Positions 42,153 through 51,380 of a stretch of 61,969 bases of DNA are shown piece by piece. The stretch comes from an uncultured Lachnospiraceae bacterium (GTDB lineage Bacteria; Bacillota; Clostridia; Lachnospirales; Lachnospiraceae): NCBI GenBank assembly GCA_910579085.1, contig CAJTRU010000014.1, positions 1 through 61,969 on the forward strand, written 5' to 3'. A program made the translations under genes and the position numbers. Position 1 is the stretch's first letter; every line of letters starts with the position of its first letter. The notes under the pieces are model-generated. The model had not been told where the DNA came from, did not search any database, and was given only the letters and a program-made list of their open reading frames with translations.

Positions 42153-42332
42153 TTAATGCTTCCTGCGTTTTTTTAACAACGCATCCTCTGGGATATTTTC
42201 AAGCTCTTTCTCCCTTTCTTCTGTATAACCCCATTTCCTGCCTGCCACTTTTGCCACAATAATATATCCTGCTGTAGCAACCAGTGCCACAATTATAATT
42301 ACTGGCAGTGAAATAATTATTTTAACTTCCAT
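42153..42332 (-). CDS. 59-residue single-pass membrane protein overlapping glgP
   Basis: A small gene below usual length cut-offs. ATG 42332 lies within the last codons of glgP (16-base overlap, different frame) and the frame ends at 42153. The product has one hydrophobic helix (ISLPVIIIVALVATAGYIIV, residues 7-26) and a charged cytoplasmic-looking tail (GRKWGYTEEREKELENIPED, ALLKKRRKH). The clear membrane/tail layout and the coupled overlap support it as real. Similar short proteins with a KWGYTEER-like tail exist in Lachnospiraceae as far as I recall. Function unknown. Confidence 0.65.
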   Translation of the reverse strand: MEVKIIISLPVIIIVALVATAGYIIVAKVAGRKWGYTEEREKELENIPEDALLKKRRKH

Positions 42333-44560
42333 ATATCTTCATTATACTGTGCTATTGTCCTGTCTGATGAGAAGAAACCAGCCTTTGCTATATTAACAAG
42401 CATCTTGCCAGCCCATTTCTCCCTGTCCTCATAGTCTGCCAGCACCTGTTCTTTAACTTTTATATAGTCCTTAAGGTCAAGCAGCGCCATAAACCAGTCT
42501 TTAGTCACAATTTCCATATAAAGCCTTATAAGGCTCTTTTTATTTCCAACTGCAAAAAGTTCTTTGCTTATAATAAAGTCAACAAGCTTTGATATTTCCT
42601 CATCACCGTCATAAAGCTTTTCAGGTGAATAATCGCTGTTTTTATAATGTTCTATAACCTGGCTGCTTGACTCACCAAATATATAAATATTGTCATCACC
42701 TGTAAACTCATGTATTTCAACATTAGCACCATCATCAGTACCAAGGGTCACAGCACCATTTAACATAAATTTCATATTGCTTGTTCCGCTCGCTTCTTTT
42801 GATGCAAGGGAAATCTGCTCTGAAATATCAGCAGCAGGTATAACTTTTTCTGCATAAGTAACATTGTAGTTTTCAAGCATTACAACAGTTAGGTATGGGC
42901 TAACTTCAGGGTCATTTTTAATAACCTCTGAAAGGCACAATATAAGGTGTATAATATCCTTCGCAATTGTATAAGCAGGTGCTGCCTTTGCACCAAAAAT
43001 CATTGTAACAGGCCTTTCAGGCTTTTTGCCAGATTTTATCTCCATATATTTATAAATAATATATAACGCATTCATCTGCTGGCGTTTATATTCGTGCAGA
43101 CGCTTAACTTGTACATCAAAAATGGAATTCTCATCTATTTCTATGCCCTCTTTTGCAAGAAGGTATTCTTTAAATTCTTTCTTCTTATCTGCTTTAATAT
43201 CTAACAGTTTATCCAGCACTTCTTTGTCACCTGCAAACTGCATTAATTTCTCAAGTTCATCTGCATTTTTCTTATAACCGTCACCAATCTTTGATGTAAT
43301 AAAATCTGAAAGCCCGTGGTTACAATGCAGAAGCCATCTTCTAAATGTTATGCCATTAGTCTTATTATTGAATTTATTTGGATAAATATCATAAAACGGC
43401 TTAAGTTCGCTGTTTTTAAGTATATCTGTATGAAGTGCTGCAACACCATTTACACTGAAACCATAATGTATGTCAATATGTGCCATATGCACCCTGTTTT
43501 CTTTATCAATAATGGCAAGTGCCGGATTGCTGTGTTTCTCCTTAACCTTCACATCAAGCATTTTAATTACTGGCATAAGGTGTGGCACAACTTTCTCTAA
43601 GAACCACACTGGCCATTTTTCAAGTGCCTCTGACAGAATTGTATGGTTTGTATAAGCGCACATTTTTGATACTATATTAATAGCATCATCCATTCCAATG
43701 CCTTTTTTAAGCAGAAGCCTTATAAGTTCTGGTATAACCATTGTAGGATGTGTATCATTAATCTGTACAACTGCATAATCTGGCAAATCATAAAGATTGC
43801 TTCCCTTTGCCACAGCTTCATCAATAATAAGCTGTGCTGCATTGCTGGTCATAAAGTACTGCTGGTAAATACGCAGAAGCTGTCCATTGTAGTCACTGTC
43901 ATCAGGATAAAGGAATAAAGTAAGGTTCTTCCTTATATCGTTTTTATCAAAATATATGCTTCCATCCTGTACTATATCTTCGTCTACAGATTCAATATCA
44001 AAAAGCTTAAGTGTGTTACATTTATTATCATATCCAGTAACATCAATTTCATACATAACAGACTGTACACGCAAATCACCAAAAATTACAGTATAGCTTT
44101 TATCTGTCTTCCTAAGCCAGCTCTGCCTTTTAATCCAAGGATTTTGTACTTCTTTCTGGAGATTTTTTTCAAACTCCTGTTTAAATAGCCCAAGATGGTA
44201 ATTAAGGCCTATTCCGTCGCCTGCAAGCCCCAGGGTAGCAATAGAATCAAGGAAACATGCTGCCAGGCGTCCAAGACCGCCATTGCCAAGTGATGGTTCC
44301 GGCTCTGCTTCTTCTATCTCTGCCATGCTTTTGCCGTGGCGCTCTAAAGCAGCAGCAACATCATCATATATGCCTAAGTTTATAAGATTATTGGAAAGAA
44401 GCTTACCAATAAGGAATTCTGCTGAAATGTAATACAGTTTTTTCTTTCCTTCAATCCTGCCACGCTTCTGCATAATATCCTTTGTAAACTCTAAAAGTGC
44501 ATAATAAATCTCTTCATTACTTCCTTTTGATACAATGTTTTCAATTTCATTCCCGTACAT
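42317..44560 (-). CDS. glgP: Glycogen/alpha-glucan phosphorylase
   Basis: 747 residues, of the shorter clostridial form (E. coli enzymes are about 800-815). YISAEFLIGKLLSNNL, SLGNGGLGRLAACFLDSIATL, VQINDTHPTMVIPELIR, VKRLHEYKRQQMNALY and the PLP-lysine block EASGTSNMKFMLNGAVTLGTDDGANVEI are all intact. Releases glucose-1-phosphate from glycogen or maltodextrin. AGGAGG-like site before the ATG. No other glg genes adjoin; transcribed alone with the overlapping small membrane protein. Confidence 0.97.
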   Translation of the reverse strand: MYGNEIENIVSKGSNEEIYYALLEFTKDIMQKRGRIEGKKKLYYISAEFLIGKLLSNNLINLGIYDDVAAALERHGKSMAEIEEAEPEPSLGNGGLGRLAACFLDSIATLGLAGDGIGLNYHLGLFKQEFEKNLQKEVQNPWIKRQSWLRKTDKSYTVIFGDLRVQSVMYEIDVTGYDNKCNTLKLFDIESVDEDIVQDGSIYFDKNDIRKNLTLFLYPDDSDYNGQLLRIYQQYFMTSNAAQLIIDEAVAKGSNLYDLPDYAVVQINDTHPTMVIPELIRLLLKKGIGMDDAINIVSKMCAYTNHTILSEALEKWPVWFLEKVVPHLMPVIKMLDVKVKEKHSNPALAIIDKENRVHMAHIDIHYGFSVNGVAALHTDILKNSELKPFYDIYPNKFNNKTNGITFRRWLLHCNHGLSDFITSKIGDGYKKNADELEKLMQFAGDKEVLDKLLDIKADKKKEFKEYLLAKEGIEIDENSIFDVQVKRLHEYKRQQMNALYIIYKYMEIKSGKKPERPVTMIFGAKAAPAYTIAKDIIHLILCLSEVIKNDPEVSPYLTVVMLENYNVTYAEKVIPAADISEQISLASKEASGTSNMKFMLNGAVTLGTDDGANVEIHEFTGDDNIYIFGESSSQVIEHYKNSDYSPEKLYDGDEEISKLVDFIISKELFAVGNKKSLIRLYMEIVTKDWFMALLDLKDYIKVKEQVLADYEDREKWAGKMLVNIAKAGFFSSDRTIAQYNEDIWKLK

Positions 44561-44679
44561 AATAAACCTCCATTAATTATAATAGCTTGTCTGGATAATA
44601 ATTCCTTTTTTACCATCCATTATTATTGTATGACATTTATCTGCCAAAAGCAATCTTTTATCTTTATTTTAAATTAACA

Positions 44680-45126
44680 TTAATCCACTGGAACTGCTGC
44701 TACTGATGAATCTCCTTTTAATGCCTGTTTTATAACTGCTTCTGAAAGTTTCTGGAAATTGCCTCCTGAACTTGATGCACCACTTAATAAATCAATATCT
44801 GGTGTTTCCTTCTGCCCTGTAAGCTGTGCTGCATAATAACGTGTATATTCATTAGGGTATGTGTCATTTATAGATTTCATATTTCTCATATATGCATTGT
44901 CCCAGCTTTTAATAAAACCACTGGCATTCTCTGCATTATATTCTGTAGTAACAACCTCACCATTTTTTACAATAATGGTAACAAACTCTTTCCATCCATG
45001 TGAATATTCTTCCATCTGTGCTGTATAAGTACCATCCTTCAGGACTTCCGGCTCTTGCTTCTTAGTACAGCCAGCAGCTATAAAAACTGTTGCTGCCAGT
45101 ACTGCTGCAATTTTTAACCTGCCCAT
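44680..45126 (-). CDS. FMN-binding domain lipoprotein
   Basis: 148 residues from ATG 45126, eight bases after GGAAGG; the GTG three codons earlier is inside that site. Lipoprotein signal with lipobox IAAGC, so anchored outside the membrane. GTYTAQMEEYSHGWKEFVTI and DIDLLSGASSSGGNFQKL match the FMN_bind family, whose SGA(S/T) serine or threonine receives FMN covalently from an ApbE transferase. Relatives (PplA-type) take part in flavin-based extracellular electron transfer. Downstream of the hybrid kinase and MCP genes by 37 bases, probably in the same operon. No ApbE gene is in the window. Confidence 0.85.
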   Translation of the reverse strand: MGRLKIAAVLAATVFIAAGCTKKQEPEVLKDGTYTAQMEEYSHGWKEFVTIIVKNGEVVTTEYNAENASGFIKSWDNAYMRNMKSINDTYPNEYTRYYAAQLTGQKETPDIDLLSGASSSGGNFQKLSEAVIKQALKGDSSVAAVPVD

Positions 45127-45163
45127 ATTTAACACCTTCCTTATATATAAATATTTTAAATTT

Positions 45164-47149
45164 TTAATGGAACTGGAACTTCTGTAAAAGCTCCTTTAAT
45201 TTTTCTGATTCTGTTTTTAATCCTGCACTTACTCTTTCTGCATTGCTGGCAGCTTGCAGGTTCTGTTCTGTAATTGCAGAAATCTCATCTATTTTATCTG
45301 TAATTTCATGTAATGATGACTCCTGTGTATCTACAGCTTCTGACAAACGTCCTGCAATATTTGTCACCTCTTCTGAACTGCTGCTAATTAATTCAAGTGA
45401 CTTTGCAGCTTCACTTGTGAGTTCTACACCCTTTGTTATAAGCACTCCTGACTGTGAAATAAGCATAGTAGTATTTTTAGCTGCTTCCTCACTTTCCTCT
45501 GCCAGTTTCCTTACCTCCTGCGCCACCACTGCAAAGCCTGAACCAGCCTCGCCAGCCCTTGCCGCCTCCACTGTTGCATTTAATGACAATATTTTTGTCT
45601 GTCTGGCAATATCTTCAACAAGCAGTGATATTTTATTAACATCATAAGCATTTTTCTCAATAGCCCCGATGGCCTCTTTAAGTTCATCCATTTTAATATT
45701 GCTGTCTGATATCTGTTCTGCAATTTCAAAAGCTCTCTGGTGCGTACATTTAGTATTCTCTGTTACTTCATTTAAATTATTCTTAATAATACCCACCTCT
45801 GAAATTAAACTTTCCATTGCACTTGTCTGCGTATAAGCTGCCTGGTGCATCTCCTTTGACTGTATTTCCACATTATCTGCTGCATCTGCAAGCTCGTGTG
45901 ATGTATTATTAATCTGTTTCATTATACTGTTTAGTGAAACAATTATTTTGTCCAGCGAGTCCCCTATAACTATAAAATCACCTTTATAATCCCCATCTGC
46001 TGAAATATTCAGGTTACCTGTGGAAATACTCTCAAGTACACGCTGTATTTCTACAATATACCCATTAATATGTTCTATTGTTGTCTTTAATGAAAGAGAA
46101 AGTATCTCAGCTTCATCCCCAGATTTCTTTACTTCAATATCAGATTTTAAATCACCTTCTGAAAACCAGTTCATTCTTGTAATTGCCTTTTTTAGCTGTC
46201 TGGAAATTATAGTAGTCACTAACCAGATAGCAGCCAGGGCAAGTACCAGCATACCTGCTGTACCAGTTACCGTGCTATAAAATGCAACATTAGCAGGACG
46301 CATATAATCTTTTTTAGGAACCTGTACTGCAAATGACCAGCGTGTGCCCCTTACCGGGCAGTAACTTACATATGCATCCTGTCCATTAACAATTCCTTCT
46401 GCTGTGCCTGTTTCCCTTGCAATCATACTGTCATATATTTTATGCGCACTTTCTTCTTTATCAAGGTCATAGATATTAAGTTCCTGGCGCACTATACCAG
46501 CAGAAGGATGCCCTGTTATTTTGCCTGATTCATTAATGATAATTGCCATTCCTGTATTACCAATATGGATTGAGCCAAGCACATCGCTTAACATATCATA
46601 TTTATAAATGCCTGCCAGGTATGAAATTGTTTCATCACCAGCTTTTATTGGCATACCTACTGGTATGCCAATATAATTGTCATTTATTACAGGGTCTTCA
46701 ATAACCATATTATCCGTTTCTTTTAAAAGGGAAAATAACTCTGTGCCATTAAAATCCTGGAACATTTCACCAACTACTGCCAGTTTTTCACCATCTGTAT
46801 TATAAACACCTATACCATAAAACTCATATGTATTTGCAGCATCATCTAATACCCAGTCAATCTGGGCAGGCAAAGCATCTGCCCTTGCAAGTGTCTTGTC
46901 TGATGCAATATCCATAATCCTGTCTGCCATAAGATGTATATTAGCCTCTACTGCCTTGGCTGACTGCCTGGCAGCAGGCTGTAGTACATCAATTAATATT
47001 GTTTCTGTAAGACTGCGCATGGAATAACGCATTACTGCAGTACACACAAGCATAACGCCTAATACAATCAAGGTTGTTAAAACCATAATTTTAAAACGTA
47101 TACTACGTTTTGCCTTAATCCCTGTTTTTTTCTTTTTCTTGTTTCCCAT
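45164..47149 (-). CDS. Methyl-accepting chemotaxis-type receptor with dCache domain
   Basis: 661 residues from ATG 47149. Basic N-terminus, transmembrane helix about 22-42, extracellular dCache_1 double-PAS region (AVVGEMFQDFNGTELF, YLAGIYKYDMLS, RGTRWSFAVQVPKKDYM), second helix about 280-302, HAMP, and a signalling domain with the hairpin KILSLNATVEAARAGEAGSGFAVVAQEVRKLAEES. No C-terminal CheR-binding pentapeptide. The upstream kinase's TGA overlaps its ribosome-binding site, so translation is coupled. Likely senses a small extracellular ligand. Confidence 0.93.
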   Translation of the reverse strand: MGNKKKKKTGIKAKRSIRFKIMVLTTLIVLGVMLVCTAVMRYSMRSLTETILIDVLQPAARQSAKAVEANIHLMADRIMDIASDKTLARADALPAQIDWVLDDAANTYEFYGIGVYNTDGEKLAVVGEMFQDFNGTELFSLLKETDNMVIEDPVINDNYIGIPVGMPIKAGDETISYLAGIYKYDMLSDVLGSIHIGNTGMAIIINESGKITGHPSAGIVRQELNIYDLDKEESAHKIYDSMIARETGTAEGIVNGQDAYVSYCPVRGTRWSFAVQVPKKDYMRPANVAFYSTVTGTAGMLVLALAAIWLVTTIISRQLKKAITRMNWFSEGDLKSDIEVKKSGDEAEILSLSLKTTIEHINGYIVEIQRVLESISTGNLNISADGDYKGDFIVIGDSLDKIIVSLNSIMKQINNTSHELADAADNVEIQSKEMHQAAYTQTSAMESLISEVGIIKNNLNEVTENTKCTHQRAFEIAEQISDSNIKMDELKEAIGAIEKNAYDVNKISLLVEDIARQTKILSLNATVEAARAGEAGSGFAVVAQEVRKLAEESEEAAKNTTMLISQSGVLITKGVELTSEAAKSLELISSSSEEVTNIAGRLSEAVDTQESSLHEITDKIDEISAITEQNLQAASNAERVSAGLKTESEKLKELLQKFQFH

Positions 47150-47162
47150 AATACACATTACC

Positions 47163-49409
47163 TCATTTTTTTAATGTTTTTATTAAAGTTTCAAGTAAAA
47201 GCGGGACATCTATAGGCTTTGTAAGATGTGCATTCATGCCACTTTCTATAGACATCTTCCTGTCACTTTCAAATGCATTTGCAGAAAGCGCAATAATTGG
47301 TATTGTTGCCAGCTCAGGATTATCTATTTTCCTGATTAACTGGGTTGCCTGCAGCCCATCCATAACCGGCATCTGTATATCCATCAGCACAAGCGCAAAT
47401 TCCCCTGAGCCAGCTTCCTTTATTTTCTCAACAGCAATACTTCCATTTACAGCAGTTTCAATTACAAAACCAAGCCCCTGTAATATTTCAGTTTCAATTT
47501 CAAGGTTAATTTCATTATCTTCAACAAGAAGGATTTTATGGTTCATTAACTGTGAAAGGGTATTTTCATTGTCATCAGAAATAGACAGCGGCTGTTCCTG
47601 TATACGCAGACGCAAAGTAACTGTAAACCTGCTGCCTTTTCCAGCCGTACTTTTTACCTCTATCCTTCCACCCATCATCTCTGTAATATTTTTAACAATT
47701 GTCAGTCCAAGCCCTGTTCCATGTACACCGCTTAATGTTGTATTTTTCTCACGCTCAAACGGCTCAAAAATATGCCCTAAAAATTCTTCCCCAATACCTA
47801 TACCTGTGTCTTCAACTGTAAACTGGCATACTATATGGTCATTAGGAAGCCTTTCCAGTTCAATAAGGCTTATATCAACCATACCACCATCTCTTGTATA
47901 TTTAATAGCATTATTAGAAAGATGCATAAAAAGCTGTTTAAGCTTTACAGGGTCACTAAATACATCATAATGCATAATCCTTGAAGAATTTACCGAAAGC
48001 GTTATATGTTTTTTCTCTGCCTGTGGAAGCAGTGTATTATGTAAATCCTGCATAATATCGCACAAATTACATTCCGCTTCTTCAAGCTTCACATCATTTG
48101 TTTCTGTCCATGATATTTCCAGCACCTTATCAATTAAATCTAAAAGCTGCCTTCCTGAGTTCTCAATTTTCTCAAGATAACCTTCTACAGCCTCTCTGTT
48201 ATTGGTGTATTTCCTGGCAAGAACTGTATATCCAAAAATCGCATTAAGCGGAGTTCTCATATCATGTGACATATTAGACAGGAAAGTGTTTTTAGCTGTA
48301 ATTGCCAGGTCTGCATTATTCAGCGCTTCCTCTAATATTTGTTTCTGTTCCATTTCACTACGCAGCTCTTCGTCCACCCTGCGGTATCCCATTACAATCT
48401 GGGAAATATGGTTTTTACTGCCTACATTTACAATACGTAACTGTAAGTACTGCACTTCCCCACTATCAACAATACGGTAATTAATATAAAATGTTTTATG
48501 GTTTAATAACTTTTCACGTATACATCCAGGAGATGTAATTGCTGAAACCATATGGCGGTCATCAGGGTGTACCCATTCTTTTATATATTCAGATGTATAC
48601 CATAAATAACTGCGCGCCTGAAGCTTATTGCCAAACTGCTGGCTGTTCCTGCTGCTAAGCCTGTATGGCAGGATTTTATCTGTGTCCAGGTCTGCATAAA
48701 GTATTGAATCATAATTTATACTAAGGCCTTCTATTACTTCAAGACGGCGCAGGTGTTCCTGGTTAATCAGTTTTATTTCCTTATCATATTCTTCAATCAG
48801 GCTTTGGAGCTTCTTCTCATTCTGTAATCTTTCATTTAAAATATTTGCCTTTTCTTCAAGTTGTTTTCTTCTTTTTTCTGTTGCATCACCAATAAAAACA
48901 TAAAAAATCCCGCCTGAAGATTCACTATAAATATAATGGCCATAATCTTCTATCCAGCGCAACGAACCATCCTTACGGATAGCCCTGTATTCTACATAAT
49001 CCAAGTCGTACTGGCTTGCACTGATTTGTTCCCTGATACTCTGCTCAACCTCATCAAGGTCTTCTGGATAAACAAGCCCCTGGAATGAATTATTAGTAAT
49101 CTTACGGAATTCCTGTAGTGTACTGCACTGGAAAATACGCAGTAACGCTTTATTTGCATAAATAATCTGTTCATTACCATCAGCATGGTATATAAGAAAC
49201 CCGCCTGGCATTTCATCCATAAATTTCACAGCCTCATATGCTGTCTGGATATTCTGCGGCATCTTTGCAGAACAATCCCCTGCCTCCCGTGCCAGTTCCA
49301 TAAGGCTTGTGGCATCTATATTGCTAATATCTATATTTTCAGTTTCAAGTATATTTAACAAATCTACAATATATTCAACTAAATGGTGCTCCTGGTTTTG
49401 TTTCTTCAT
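47163..49409 (-). CDS. Hybrid sensor histidine kinase (PAS-PAS-HisKA-HATPase-REC)
   Basis: 748 residues, cytoplasmic, no membrane helix. First PAS about 70-180 (MDEMPGGFLIYHADGN, RKDGSLRWIEDYGHYI), a coiled coil, a second PAS-like segment about 235-350, HisKA with FLSNMSHDMRTPLNAIFGY, HATPase (LFMHLSNNAIKYTRDGG, DTGIGIGEEFL, GTGLGLTIVKNI), and a C-terminal receiver (ILLVEDNEINLEI, LVLMDIQMPVMDGLQA, conserved Lys in HLTKPID). AAGGAGGG before the ATG. First gene of the kinase-MCP-FMN lipoprotein operon. Output partner not in the window. Confidence 0.93.
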   Translation of the reverse strand: MKKQNQEHHLVEYIVDLLNILETENIDISNIDATSLMELAREAGDCSAKMPQNIQTAYEAVKFMDEMPGGFLIYHADGNEQIIYANKALLRIFQCSTLQEFRKITNNSFQGLVYPEDLDEVEQSIREQISASQYDLDYVEYRAIRKDGSLRWIEDYGHYIYSESSGGIFYVFIGDATEKRRKQLEEKANILNERLQNEKKLQSLIEEYDKEIKLINQEHLRRLEVIEGLSINYDSILYADLDTDKILPYRLSSRNSQQFGNKLQARSYLWYTSEYIKEWVHPDDRHMVSAITSPGCIREKLLNHKTFYINYRIVDSGEVQYLQLRIVNVGSKNHISQIVMGYRRVDEELRSEMEQKQILEEALNNADLAITAKNTFLSNMSHDMRTPLNAIFGYTVLARKYTNNREAVEGYLEKIENSGRQLLDLIDKVLEISWTETNDVKLEEAECNLCDIMQDLHNTLLPQAEKKHITLSVNSSRIMHYDVFSDPVKLKQLFMHLSNNAIKYTRDGGMVDISLIELERLPNDHIVCQFTVEDTGIGIGEEFLGHIFEPFEREKNTTLSGVHGTGLGLTIVKNITEMMGGRIEVKSTAGKGSRFTVTLRLRIQEQPLSISDDNENTLSQLMNHKILLVEDNEINLEIETEILQGLGFVIETAVNGSIAVEKIKEAGSGEFALVLMDIQMPVMDGLQATQLIRKIDNPELATIPIIALSANAFESDRKMSIESGMNAHLTKPIDVPLLLETLIKTLKK

Positions 49410-49819
49410 AACACCCTCCTTATAAGTACATATCTGCTTCTCCAGGGACAGCTTCCTGTACTTTTACCTCTAATGATGTTTAATATATAAATTTTACCAT
49501 AAAAAGTGCCAGATGTCATCAGCTATTGTAGCATATTGCATGTCCATTTCATAAATTATAGTGGATAGAAATTATCTTATATCTGCAAGCTTCAGATATA
49601 ATAATTTGTGAAACACACATATATCATATTATATTTATATAAAATACAACATCTGAATACAGCCCCTGGTTCTGTACAGGAGCTGTATCACTTAACCTGC
49701 CAATGGACATACCCATCAATGGCACTTTATCCACTGGCTGTAAATTATTTTAATTTTATACCATTACGCACTTCTCCAGCCCAGTCCCATTTACTGCCCT
49801 GCTGTCCTGTGCCATACAA
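49410..49819. other. Intergenic region with no gene
   Basis: About 410 AT-rich bases. A small palindrome TTATATCTGCAAGCTTCAGA (49574-49593) continues as TATAA, and GTACAGGAGCTGTA lies near 49674. No ORF with a ribosome-binding site. The promoter of the kinase operon is presumably here but not clearly identifiable. Confidence 0.4.
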
Positions 49820-50689
49820 TTATCTCATTGTATCAATAATTCCAGCAGAAAGGCCAGTACCTTGTACAATAACATCTGTTGGCAAACCTAATGCAATAAG
49901 ATTTTTTGCAACTGCCAGCTTCTCTTCCTGCCTGCCCTCTTGCCTGCCTTCTTCTTTACCCTCCTGCCTGCCCTTTTTCTCACCACGCCGTTCTGCCTCA
50001 TACATAAACTGGTTATAGTCAAACAGTGCCTTCTGCCTTGCCTCATATTCCAGGCGTTTCTGTTTATCCTGGCTGATTACCTGTAACCTGTCATATGCAC
50101 TTTTTATATAAACATTCTTTTTTGCAATCATGTCCAGCTCCTCCTTCCCCTCTGCATTAATAAATTTAGCCCACAGTTCCAGGTCACTGCTGTTTTCCCT
50201 TATTTCTTCTGGAAGTTTTGGAAGTTCTATTACATGGAACTCCATTTTATCTGTATATATAAAATTACGTGTATCTTCCCTTATATGGAAACATGAATAA
50301 AAATCCTTTTCTTCTTTAAACAGCTTAAACCCAAGTATGCTTATGTTTACACACTTTTTAAACACATCATACTTCTGCCCTTTCCCTATCTGTTCTGTAA
50401 ACATTTTTGAAGTATAAAACAGTGAACGGTCCGGCCATACTTCAAGTTCTGAAAGCTGGATTTCCGCATCAATTTCCATATCATTATTTAAAAGCACCCT
50501 CACATCAAGTATTCCAAGCTTGTCATCTTCATGTAATTTCCTAAGGTTTGTATTAAGTATCCGGGTTTCCTTTATATCTTCTGGATTAATATGCAGTACT
50601 GCTGCCAAAAAACCAGTACGTGCCTTCTCATCCATCATTATTTCCTTAAATGCAAAATCCACCTTTGGCTTCATTATAAAATCCAGCAT
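49820..50689 (-). CDS. Rpn-family PD-(D/E)XK protein (copy 2, diverged branch)
   Basis: 289 residues from ATG 50689, five bases after GGAGG. MKPKVDFAFKEIMMDE start, KLGILDVRVLLNNDMEIDAEIQL core (Asp and E-x-Q), then PDRSLFYTSKMFTEQIGKGQKY. A hydrophilic tail of Gly-Arg-Gln-Glu repeats (GRQEGKEEGRQEGRQEE) precedes a terminal helix pair (AKNLIALGLPTDVIVQGTGL). This branch differs from copies 1 and 3. Transposase-associated recombination nuclease family; biological role in this host unknown. Confidence 0.85.
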   Translation of the reverse strand: MLDFIMKPKVDFAFKEIMMDEKARTGFLAAVLHINPEDIKETRILNTNLRKLHEDDKLGILDVRVLLNNDMEIDAEIQLSELEVWPDRSLFYTSKMFTEQIGKGQKYDVFKKCVNISILGFKLFKEEKDFYSCFHIREDTRNFIYTDKMEFHVIELPKLPEEIRENSSDLELWAKFINAEGKEELDMIAKKNVYIKSAYDRLQVISQDKQKRLEYEARQKALFDYNQFMYEAERRGEKKGRQEGKEEGRQEGRQEEKLAVAKNLIALGLPTDVIVQGTGLSAGIIDTMR

Positions 50690-51380
50690 AATTTCCTCCA
50701 TTTTTCTATTATAAAAACTATTAAGACAACCTGCAAAACCCGATATATTTCTTATGGTTTCTATATTCCCAATTTAACATATATGCAATCCGTTTTCAAG
50801 TTAAATGCCCCATTATAAAGCAGTAAATATACATATCAAGCAAATCCTGGTTATTAGTAAATCAGCCAGATTAAATATAAAAAAATAATATACAGCATCT
50901 ACTTTACCAATTATGTAAAGTTTAAAAATGATTATAGTAGTTTCTGTACATTAAGATTTATAGCATTATTGTTTTGGTTACATGCCTCGGTTGTGACTAT
51001 GTACCAAAAAATGTAATAAAATTTTTAATAAAAGTGGTAGCTTTTTTTCAGATAGTGTGTTATTATAAGCAATGACAATTGAACCTATCCTTTCTTTTTC
51101 CAGAAAAGCTTGTTTTAATTAAAACCAGGCAATTCTGGTATCGTAGCTATATTGCTGCGCAGGGATTGGGTAATAAGACTTGATATCTATTGTAAAGTAG
51201 TAATCACTACCTAAATTAAGATGTTGCATTAATGAGAAAGATAATTCAAGAAGAGCCTGTCTCTTTTATGCCTTATTGCCTTGCCTGCATGTGAAATTCC
51301 AGGTAGATTATTCACTTTGCAATTGATATAGATACATGATAATTAAAATAAAATTAATGAGAAGAAAGGTGGAAATGTCT
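50690..51380. other. Long upstream region of the LRR surface protein gene
   Basis: About 690 bases with no supportable gene. I compared it by eye with c-di-GMP, glycine, cobalamin and T-box patterns and saw none. Some local stems are possible (CCAGGCAATTCTGG near 51126). The length suggests a long regulated leader or a decayed gene, but nothing decides between them. Confidence 0.35.

Noticed and set aside
50690..51380. Possible riboswitch upstream of the LRR protein
   Set aside because: No match by eye to c-di-GMP, glycine, cobalamin, TPP, SAM or T-box patterns; left as an unexplained leader.
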